From: Notospermus geniculatus
Lineage: Eukaryota > Nemertea > Pilidiophora > Heteronemertea > Lineidae
DNA: 64,000 nt
Assembly: GCA_002633025.1 (NCBI GenBank)
Contig: NMRB01000652.1
Coordinates: 169,810-233,809 of the forward strand
Direction of reading: 5' to 3'
The stretch's first letter is position 1. Each line of letters starts with the position of its first letter. Positions 21,301 through 33,300 of the stretch are shown here, piece after piece. A program made the translations under genes and the position numbers. The notes beneath the pieces were generated by a model. It made no database searches. It saw only the letters and a program-made list of their open reading frames with translations, and had not been told where the DNA came from.

Positions 21301-24300
21301 GGCATGCTAAGCCGGTCAAGCAGGCCATGGGCACAAAAGTTTAGGTAAAATAGGGTTCGTAATAGCGAGGGAGGACTGCAGTTCAAATCGTGCATGTCCG
21401 ATTTTTCCAAATAGTATACCGAATAACGAGTACCGGTAGTGTTTAGCTCTATGTAATACACGCCTATAGCACACATCATACACAGCTCATGTACTACCCG
21501 GTAATTCATGAAGCAGTAGGGATTATGACTAAGTTTATTTTTTGCCCCAACTAGCAACATACACAACCATTGAGTCAGTAGTAGGCCTACCGATACCGTT
21601 CCACAGCCAGGTAGAACCTAAAGCAACTGGTAGATTCCCAACGAAAAACAACCCGACCTTGTATATGGGCCAGTAAAACTGGCATCCCGCGTGTTAATAC
21701 CTCTGTTCAATGTCGATTTCACACTTAAAATACCTTTACTTTGCTATCTTGTTTCCCCGCGCTCAAGCTTTTTTCGCAGGTACGAAATTGTTGATAGAAA
21801 TTCGCGCCAAAGTTGATAACAACGAAGAAACAAATAGACTGCTTCAAGGATTTTAAAGTTTGCACAGCCACGGAGCCATAGTTCGGGTCTCCGACTAGCC
21901 ATCAGAGGGTCCCGGGTTTGAATCCCACAGTGTGGCGTGATACTTTGGGCAAGTCTCTGCCTTACTGGCCTGTCCACCCAGGTATCTATTAGGTGAAAAT
22001 CTGTTGAAGTTTAAAGGGTTACTGTTCACATTTTTTTATAAAATGTTAAAATTGTCAGTTGAACCTTTATGATATGAGTTGATTAATAGCAGCTGTCAGT
22101 GAGTTGACCAATAGGTGTCACTACGGCCCATTTCAATGCATATAGCGAACCCAGTCATTATTGATCGAGCACCAATCACGTGGATTTTCCTGTGTATTGG
22201 TCCGCTAGAACTTTGCTGCCATCTTTTGGCAATACGCACGGCTGACTGATTCTATAACATACCTCCGTTGCCTGAACTGTGTTTGTCGCCACGTCCCTCA
22301 TGATCATGCCATCTTTTTCCGATTCTAAATGGTCACATGTCCCCGAGTCTCGCTTTCCTCCTTCTTCAGGCTGAAAATAAAAGAAGAAAATTTCAGTTTT
22401 TCAATCAATGAAGTTGCACTGGAAAGTGCTCCCTGAGAGCTTTCCAATGAATAACTATTGACAGAGTAAAAGGTACGATGGTGTGACTGGTTTTCGTGGT
22501 ACTAGGCCATGGAGGCATAAGACTTTACCGCCCGATTGCGGCGTTACTCGTTTTGCGTCCGTAATTATTTTGTTATGTATCGAAAATAGAGGTGTTAATT
22601 TACCGTGAAATGTTTATGTCTCGCGGGCGCGCGTGTGACTAAACGGGAAAAACGGGAGTACCATGAAAACTGTTCTACCCCGAAAACTGGTCACTCCATC
22701 ATACAGTACTTAGACTCAGTTTTTTTACCCATTTTCAAAAGTGAGCAGTCCCGCACATGTTTTCTTATGTGAACTGGCTCTCTAAGGGCAACTCAACCAC
22801 AGAAAATTATGTTGTTCGCCCCCCGTTTGTGTTGTAGGTTTTAGCATTATTGGCCCTGGTAAGTATGGAAGAGGCCATCTCAAGCTACTCATGTTCCTCA
22901 CTTGGATGGGGTCTTTGATTTTACTTGCCCTTGCAAAGGAACAAGGTACAAGGCACCATGGCTTACTGTCCCAGGCGACGAATTGAAGAGCCAGGGGTGA
23001 TTAATCCCATATGGCCCGGGCTGGATTCGAACCCAGGACCTGCCACTTGCTCAGTAGACCCGATAACCACTGGTAAGTACAGAAGAGGCCATCTCAAGCT
23101 ACTCATGTTCCTCACTTGGATGGGGTCTTTTACTTGCCCTTGCAAAGACACAAGGTACAAGGCACCACGGCCTGTCCCAGGCGACGGACTGAAGAGCCAG
23201 GGATTCGAACACAATGGATTAGTCATACAGAAACCAACTTGGTAAATTCGCACAAGAAAACTTTCACATGGAGGAGCATCTTTTAGTCCTTGAAACTAGC
23301 AAAATACCTTTCTAAATGAGCTATACAAAACGAGTTCATATAAAGGAAGTTAAATCTCCAACTGGGCCTTATCAACTTGAATCACACTCAAATACCCAGT
23401 TAGCTTCCAAAACATGTTTTTCACTCTGAGAAAATATGATAGTTAGCGGTGTAGAATCGTGCGAAGGTAAAATTTAGTGGTTTGTAAAGTGGTTGGTACG
23501 TAGATAACGAAGTTTGCGGTTTAAGGAGAAATAAAGGTCAGATGCACTGAACAGGTATCATGTACATTTTATCACATGGAATGTACAACCAAAACCATGT
23601 ACATTTTGATGTACAATGAAAACACTCAGGCTGTCAGAGTGGTGCAGTGGGAAACACCAGCACTTGTCAGCCTGAAGTTCTGGGTTTGATCCCCAGTTTG
23701 GAAGAATTTTGTTCTTTATCCTCTTCCTCTCTATCGCAAAAGAGTGGAACACATCGAGGATCGAATCCAAAATCTCAGAGGTGACACGCACTGATGATTT
23801 CATAGCCTTGAGGAACCTCGATAGCCTAGTGGTTATCACGTCCCCTAAGCAAGTGACACGTCCTGGGTTCGAATCCTGAGCCGTATGGGATATCATCTCT
23901 GGCTTTTCATCCGCCGCATGGGGCAGTTACAAGCCTTGTACCTTGTTGCTTTGCAAGGGCAAGTAAAAGACCCCATCCAAGTGAGGAACATGAGTGGCTT
24001 GAGGTGGCCTCTTTCGTATTTACCAGGGCCAATAATGCTATGGCTTCGGCCTTGGCAGAAAAATCTAATACAAATACCAACTCCATGGCATCACTCTGAC
24101 AGCTAAAGCTAGTAATCCACAGCTGATTTTCTGTGTTGCGACTTGCTTTGCAACCTGCTACCTGCGATTGAATATGATCGCAAGGAACTGATACCGGTCG
24201 CTGACTGAAATCACCACATCTTTGCCATTGGTTGAAATCATGTCTGGCAAGTCCACTATGGCGATCGAGTGCCCAGTTGCAAAGCAAGTCGCAACGCAAA

Positions 24301-27300
24301 ATCAGCTGGTGGATTCCTAGCTTAAGGAAGCAAAACCCTTACCTGAGGTTCCCTATCACGATTCTGGAACCTCAGCATCTCCGCCTCAATCATCCGTATC
24401 CTGTGAAGTCGCGCCTCACACCGCTGTTGGATCTCCTCCGTCGATCCAAGGTTCTCCTTCATCAAATCACGCAGTTTTTGCCCCTCATACTCCAGCTGGC
24501 GCCGTTGCATGTCCAGTTGAAGGTTAAACTGCAAAGAAAGTTAATAAATACCTCATTATCATAATTTATCCCTCATTATCATAATTTATCCTTCATTATC
24601 ATAATTTATCCTTCATTATCATAATTTATATAAAATTATCATGATTTATGCTTCATTGTCATAATTTATCCATTAGTATTGTAAGGCCAACACTGCCCTC
24701 ATACTCTGTTGGCAATGTTGTATGACCAGATGAATGTTTTTCCAAACTGTAAATACAAGGAACAATTCATGTCTGTCTGCTGTCCAGTTGTTAGTTAGAC
24801 CTGAAAATTAGAAAATTCAGTCACACCACCACCACAGCCATGTCGCGGAGCAGATTAGCTAATTAACAGTAAGCTAATTAAGTAACCAATCCCCAATTAT
24901 TCGCTAATTTTTCTAATTATCAATAATTAGAAATACGGACATTGATACAGACCTGACTTTTCACAGAGAAAACTTTCACATCATAGAAAACCAATGCAAC
25001 ATGCTTCATTCCAACACCAACACTGAGTTTGTGATCCTCAGGTAAGACGGCCTAGACCCTGAGGCCTAGAACCAGGTACAGTGAGGCTCCCAATGGGGTA
25101 GCCCAGCTCATGTCCCAAGATATACTAGTATTCAAGATACATAGGTTTCTTCCAGCATTAGACATGTCAGAGTATATATTGATATACAGGAAGTCAACTT
25201 CCAAAATCTTGCAAATTTTCGATCCCAACCAGGGTCTTCCTCAGGCACTTTTCAGTAAGAAAGTTTCTTTTTGTGTCAATTTTTGTGCTTTCTTTTTTTT
25301 CAGAGTATATACTGGCAGGACTCAATTGGTCTTCATGGAGGAGTTTGATAGACCTTTCCAACAAAGATGGCAGTCTAAAGGCCTGTCTACACCATCAACA
25401 TTTTCAAAACATTTCTGTGACAAAACATTTTGAAAACTGTTTGGAAATGTTGCGGCTTGTTTCAGGGTTGGTGTACACTCTGCAACATTATCAAAACATG
25501 TTTTCAAATTGTTCTGTAAACGTTGCAGGTCCAGTCCACACTGTGGAACAAATCGAAAACAACCTTGTTTTGGAAATGTTGCAGCTGGATGTTTCTGAAA
25601 TGTTTTGGAAATGTTGATGATGTAGACAGTCCTTGATAATCCTCACCATATGACGTCAGAAGCTTAATACCATTCAATGGCCGCTGGCACGCTAAGCTGA
25701 TCAAGCGGGCTACGGGCACAAAGGTTTACAATTGTAGGTAAAATAATTGTCTGAGAGGATGCGTTTGGTAGTGTTATATCATGCTTGGACGATGAATGAC
25801 CACGACGTCATGTGGGAGAACTAGTAGGCCACCATCTTGATTGGAAAGGTCTTTTCCATCATTACACAGTAAATATTGGCAGGATTCAACTGGTGGAGGA
25901 GTTCGATAGGCCTACCATGACTTAAGATGGCTTGTTAGAAGGAGAGATGTTCTTAGCTTGTTTTACCCGTACTTCTTTTTTTCAAAGTCTCGGAGCAGTT
26001 TCCCATAGTTTTTGCCTCTGAATCAGATAGGCTATTCTTATGATCTGTCTGTTCGTTCCCGGGTGCGAATTATGTTTATGCTCCGTTCAGTTAGAAATAT
26101 TATAACGTGGGCTGTTTGTTTAGAAAATGAAACGGCAACTGCAGGTGTTCATGGATGTTCATTTTAACCCCTATGGTCCGATTCCAGCATACAAAATGTG
26201 ACCCAAAATGTGACCCACTTAGCAAAAGCAGGCGCTTGCCACAAGATCATCATTGGTAATCAGTTTACCCAACTATTACCACTGCTGTCCACTACTACTG
26301 TAAACCCGTGCCAATGTACATGTACGTTTTCAGCTATTGCGTACACAGGCAACATTTTTCAGCATGGGATTTATATAAATTCTATATAAATTTTATATAA
26401 GCAATTTACATAATTTTTTCTATATAAATTTTATGTAGACAAAATTTTATATAAAATCTATATAGTGCGTATATAGATTTTATATAATTTTTTTTCTATA
26501 TAAAATTTATATATGAAAGTTTTGCCTGTGTAGTATAGCCATTAAACCCTTTCCTCGGTTGCGACAAGCGCCTACTTTTGGTGGAGCGGGTCACAAATGT
26601 GGCGGGGGTCCACCCAGGAATCAACGTCAACATTTTTTGAGTGAATGGAAGAAACCATTGCTCCCAACTTTGTCTTAACCCTTACAGCGCCGGGTTTTTT
26701 TCAACTTTTCCTTCCCCTGTGACCGGGTTTTTTAAAAAAAAATTTTGAAAAAAATTTAAAAATTGCCAAAAATGCATGTGTTTTGAAATTTTAATTTTAT
26801 GATCTTTTCCGAGTATACTCGGTAACGGTCCTAAAAAAGAGAATTGTCGCTCTAAGGGTTAAGTCAACCGAAAATGAACTGAAACTGTCACCGATGTGAG
26901 CCTCAGTGATTCATACATGTCGCGGTGGCTTTGTGAGTAATCTCGACCCTGCCAGGGTTGATCAAAGGTAAACAAAAGGATTTAAGGAGGGTTTGACTCA
27001 TGAAATTTTCTTATGAAAGTCCTCTCCTTTTATGGTAGGAATTGTAGTAGTTGAGTGCCTCAGGTCAGGGGGTACTGGGTTCAGCCACCTCTGGCCAGAA
27101 TCGCAGGAAACAGTTTAAACTTTAAAGAGACCCTACAGGCAGCCCAGCTATTAGGCTCATATCAATGTGGTCACTTCATCACAGGCGGCGCTAGCAACTG
27201 ACAACCTACAGATTTTGGTTCAAATGCTGATGTTTGGTGTATCTTGCAATACATATCAGAGTAATATTCCCCGATCAGTGTAATAGACGATTTTTGAATT

Positions 27301-30300
27301 CGCAGATCTGCGCACTTCGGCGAAATCACAACCACAACCTCAATCTGAAACCAGCTGACGTGACGCAATCCATGATTTAGCAATGGTCGACTCAGACGCA
27401 ACGTCGTCAAAGTCACTGTTGTGGGGTTGTCTGCGTTACGTCATTCAGTTTCAGACCGAGGTTATGGTTGTGATTTCGGCGGAAGTGTGCAGGTTTACGT
27501 GAATTTGAGAATTGTCTTTAAGGACACCATCTGTCAGTCCTAAAGCTCTCCTTAATAGCGAAGTTCCACATTACTGCTCTAGCTCTCACCACATGAGGGT
27601 AGCATTGTGCACCTAGGACTGCAGTTTAACATGAAAAGTTCTGCTGAACTCTCATCCTAATATTTCGTCGCTGTCGCTGTTACGCACCAGGAAATGTTCA
27701 CGATGTCCGAGATGACACTCGTCGTGACGGAGTGTTACTCATGGGTGAATCAACGCCGCTCGACGACAGTGACAGTCAACCTACGCTACTCGTAACAATA
27801 GCGACGGGTCCACTTCCACCGCTCAAGTACGGTTGAAAATATCCATTATTTGCCTGACGCAATTAAAGATACATTTGTGAGTGATTCAAGTGACTGATTG
27901 AATTGATGTCAATTTACCGTAGTAGGTCAATAAAATTTGAGATTTCCTGACCCGTATTGTGGATTTATTCAAGTTCATTGGCGCATTCAAAGACGGTATG
28001 GTTTCCGTATGTCATTAACGCTTTCCGGTCTGTACGCATTATTTTGAGGAGCTGGTGATTGATAGCTGTGGTGTGGTTTTTAACGCTGCAGCCACCGTAC
28101 AAGATAATGGGCAAAAAAAGGTGATTTTGGCCTATTATTCCAGCTGATTGGCAGGTCAAAAGATACTGCTATTTTCTGCTAATGAGCTGTTCTTACCAAG
28201 ATGCACCATGTCACAAAGCTGGCAAGGGGTTGCCGAGGTCTAGGTTTTCACAGCAGTATGTTATCAATGCTTGGGCCTGAACTTCGGTGTCCTTAAAGGG
28301 ACCCTACAGACAGGCTCCTCATAGGTATTTTGATGTGCTCATTACACCGATCAGTTGGCATGAGAACTCTGACATGTATTGCACGTAAAATACAGTCAAC
28401 ATTTGAGCCAAAATCTGTAGGTTGTCAGTTGCTAGCGCCACCTGTGATGAAGTGACCACACTGATATGAGCCCAATAGCTAGCTGCCAAGAAGGTTCCTT
28501 TAAACTGTGGTCCTAGCTGCACAAAGCCACCAGCGCCTACTAGAGGAGTTTCTTGCACCTATCTCGATGAAATACTCACGTTTTCTGACCGTGGCAGCTG
28601 ATCTATACGGGAGTTGATATTTTCTAACTGTTCGATGTACCATTTTCTATGCTGATCCTCGACTTCCAATTCTTCAAGCAACGTCGACCTGAAAATAGAT
28701 GAAACATTGATGTTTATTTCGTAAATATTGGACAAATTTTTGACACAAGCTGACAAAATCAACGAACAAGATAAGCTGTGGTTCGACTACAGAAAAACCA
28801 GGTTTGTGTCAGGGCTAATTCTGATTCCATTACCGGTACAGGATGTCCGGGTAATAAGCTCGGTTATTAGACCGGGTCTATTAAACTCGTAGGGTCGTAT
28901 TCATAAAGCGGTTCTATGGTTAGAACCGTCTTAGGCCGGTTCCAAGTACAGCGGTTGACAATACTTGGAACCGGCCTAAGATGGTTCTAAAGATAGAACC
29001 GCTTTATGAATATGACCCGTACGGCACAGCCGAGTATGCTCTGAATGTAGATTAGAACCGGATTGACACCGGTGTTTTCTGTAGTGGAATGCCACTAAGA
29101 CCAGGCCCAACCTTACAGAAAGTCCGATAGTGCTACCGGTGCCTATCGGCAGTTACTTATAACACACCTTCCATTAACTAAACTGCTGATAGGCACCAAA
29201 AGCACTATCGGACTTTCTTTGCGGTCGGCCCAGGTGGCTACACTCTTAGCCGAAAAGGTTCTTTGGTGCCACACCAGGAGAACCCTCTGATTTAAGAACC
29301 CTCGGGTTGTTTAAGAACCCCTAGAGGTTACAGATAGAACCTTTCCCTCAGAAAAGGGTTCTAACTGGAACCTTTTTGGGTTCTTTGGCGACAGAAAGGT
29401 TCTATATGGAACCCTTTCGGGTTCTTTAAAGAAGGTTCTATATAGAACCCTGGGGTTCCTCTGGTGTGGCACAAAGAACCCCTAAAGAACCTTTTTGGCT
29501 AAGAGTGTAAGAACGCTTATGACACAACGCATGCTGAAAAGTACCAGAAAAATATCCACGGTTCACCCCTCATATCGCCAACTGTAGCCAAGCCTATTAA
29601 CCTCAAATCGTGTAGTGGAAGCATAACTAGTGAAAATCCGGGCTTATTTATAAACGTACAGCCACCGGGCCCGGTTTAAAAGCTGTAATGGAAGCACAGC
29701 TATAGATGCCAGGCAAAAGCAATTTGCAATGACGCCAAAAACTAAAGTACATGTACTTCCATTCATTTTTCTACAAATTCCCGAATTATCGAAATTTCTC
29801 CACTCTGGGCGCACAACAGTATAGCTATACTCAATGCAGTAATCATTGTTTCGTAAAAAATAATCCACTCCTCGTCGACATTTCCGTCTGCGAACCAATT
29901 ACCGGCCCCGCCGCAGAAAATTGCATATTAAACAAACGAGACCTCATTTATTACTGATTGAAATTAATGTGCAGCACTAGAATTATTCGACTTCCGCAAA
30001 AAAGTAGTCCTCAGGGCGTTTACCAGTATGCAACATACGAAATAACAAAACAACAGAAAGCTCTTGGCCTTTGCATTATTTTTAATTGTGTGTTACCATC
30101 AGGGTCGAAGCCATAGCATTATTGGCCCTGGTAAGTATGGAAGAGGCCATCTCAAGCTACTCATGTTCCTCACTTGAATGGGGTCTTTTACTTGGCCTTG
30201 CAAAGGAACAAGGTACAAGGCACTGCGGCTTGATAAATCCCATATGGCCCAGGCTGGATTTGAACCCAGGACCTGCCGCTTGCTCAGCAGATGTGATAAC

Positions 30301-33300
30301 CACTGGTAAGTACGAAAGAGGTCATCTCAAGCTACACATGTTCCTCACTTTGCTGGGGTCTTTTACTTGCCCTTGCAAATGCACAAGGTACAAGGCACCA
30401 CGGCTTACTGTCCATGTGATGGACATGAAGAGCCAGGGATGATCCCATGGCCTGGGCTGGATTCAAACCCGGGACCTGCCACTTGCTTAATAGTGGCAGG
30501 TCACAATCATCTTCCACCATATAGCTCGAGACATTGTGCTTGGGAGCTTCTTGTTAGTGCTTCAAGCCCATGCGACAGACACAGGTGCGAAGAGTCGGGG
30601 ATGATATCCCATATGGCCTGGACTTAATTCTAACCCAGGACCTCTGCTTGCGAAGCGGACCTGATACCCCTTGACTATCAGGGCTGGCTACACCATCCTA
30701 CGTTGGTGCTTGCATGCACTCCTGAATGATATTTTCAAAGGAAAGCCTCAAAAACACATCCACCAAGAAAGTAATGAAAAATAGCCAACGACAGAAGCCA
30801 CAAACATGACAAATGACAATAGCATGCATCCACAAAAAAGACAACAATAATTTTACCGAAAAGCATCCAGTTCGTGAAGAGTGAATTTGCCATAGTTTAC
30901 TATATCCGTGTGCTCCTGGTAAAGGTTGCTGCATGCGGGAGAAAAAGAAAGGACTTTGAGAAAATATGGAACAAGAAAAGTTGTCTCTGAACTTAGACAT
31001 TTACAATGCTATTGGAAGAGATGAAATCATGTAAAACCAGCAGCACACCGGGCAATATCGCAAACGATCTAATCGCCACTCATCCTGAGAATCTCAGGTC
31101 ATTCACGGTCGTACCCTCCCTATCAATGCACGTAGAGGTTGCGAAAGGAGCGAGCGCGAAGCTCTGGGATTCTGAGGATGATCGCCACTGATCTTCTCAC
31201 CAGCCACCGCAGACTAGGTGATATCGGTTTTGGTATTGTTTGACATTGGGCGAACATCGCTGGTGGGAGGATTCCACGCATCGCAGTCCAGTTGGTGTCA
31301 ACAGCCGACTTTGATCGCGTGCAATATTGCCTGCTGTGCTGAAGAATGTATTGAATATCATACAGTTTGCCTTTTTACACAATTTTATGTAAATATAGTG
31401 AAAATTTCTACAAATATTTGAACAAAAATTCTTCTGACATCTAAAACCAGCAAATTTTCGTCAAATAATTTTCCCGAAAAATCATCCATTTGAAGAAATC
31501 TTATGCAAGATGTCGTCTGCTCACAATGTCATCTGTTCAGAATTTGCTACGAAAACGTCAACAGTGAAGAATCCCGAACAACCTGTAGCGTTGGGGACCC
31601 GCCTCCCGATCTCAATCAAATCAAAGCGCCACTCCTGGCGATCCAACCTTCATTCCCATCATGTACGCCGTAAAAATTCCCATCACAACTTCAAAGGTAA
31701 ATCTCATATTCATATCCCTCACGGGAGATATTACTGCATGCTTCTCCGATTACGGAGTGAAAGTTGAAAGGATTTTTTCGATTCAGCGCATGCTACGTTC
31801 TCTTGGATGTCGTTTGTTGTTCTGCAGAGTAAATTGGCTGGAAACGGAGCATGTCTACTTCGTGCGATTTAACACGAGATCACGGAGGATCGAGGGTGTG
31901 GGGTAGGTGTGGCGTAACCGTAACCATAGTGATGAATATACTTCAGACTCAAAATTAGCCACAGTTTAGCTGTTGTGTACAAGTGTTGCGCCTGGTATTT
32001 TGTATTTGTATTTGATTTTTCCGTCAGGGCCGAAGCCATAGCATTGGCCCTAGTAAGTATGGAAGAGTTGGATGAGGTCTTTTACTTGCCCTTGCAAAGG
32101 CACAAGGTACAAGGCACCACAGCTTACTGTCCCCTGTGACGGACTGAAGAGCCAGGGATGATGATTTATCCCAGTGGCCTGGGCTGGTGTCGAACCTACC
32201 TATCGCTTGCTAAGCAAATGTGATAACCACCAGGCTACCAAGGCTCCTCGACTTCAGGTCTATGCAGGTTCGACTTTGATCCAATCTCAAAGCATTTTGC
32301 ACCCCTGTCGCTCCAGAAACATTTCTGGGGAACGTCAGGAGCTGTCAATTCAGCGCATCACTTGATCACCTCAGACTGACTAAGGGCCGTATGCACCAAA
32401 CGAAGATTATCTTGAACTGAGGTTGAGCTACAACTTTTCAATTGTTTAGGTTTGCCAGGGCATGATGTGACAATGGAAAAGTTCTGGCTCAACCTGAGTT
32501 CAAGATAATCTTCGCTTGGTGCATACGGCCCTGAGAGTCCAAACTGGCGACTTGACCAGAAATCAAACCAGTGATCTCTCGGCCACGAGTTCAACGTCTA
32601 ATCACTGCATCACCAAAATCGACAACTCACTGACTTGAAGATTTTAAACCCCAAAATATCTTGGCCCCTTCAAAGAGGCAGTCTATGCTTACAACTTGTA
32701 CACCCCCTCCTTCCCCTCGGCGCCCCAAGATTTTCACAACCTCAGAATCGTCACAGAGGGTTAAACAATGCATCGATTTTACACTCCACATAAATTCACC
32801 ATCTCTTCATTTAATTTACTTCCAACGGCGTCAAATACTAGCATACTCAAATCCCGCATCGATGACTTTTAGCATTTTGACCTTGGCGTAGCACAAAATC
32901 ATCAAATCAACAGTGGAACTAGCGTCATGCATGTATCACGTACATTACGGTCTTTTCTCTCCCAATATAATGGTATATTGATCCGACGGCGATGAGTCAT
33001 CGTGCTCTTCTTGTTACCATGAGCACCCGCGTCGGCGATATGGCTAATTTCTGACACGATCCCAACGGCATGCTCGGAATCCAAGGTGACCTTGCTAAGT
33101 CAACTTTAGCAGGTTTGACATGAATTATCCCAATGATGTCCAATATCATATCAATCACGGCCCATATTCATAAAACCTTGCCATCTTGGTTGGTTGTTAG
33201 CTGTGTACATCGGTCTGTACAAACTGGGCATTAGCAGAAGTAACTAAGCCCAGCAAGGTTTTATGAATATGGGCTCAGGGTGCTAAAATACATTGGAACC

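Noticed and set aside
23812-23885. tRNA-like sequences at the heads of SINE-A copies as real tRNA genes
   Set aside because: Every copy continues into the same non-tRNA body, and acceptor stems do not pair.
30086-30627. Repeated small proteins with EAISSYSCSSLGWGLLLALAK-like frames in many places
   Set aside because: These are translations of SINE-A copies, not genes.
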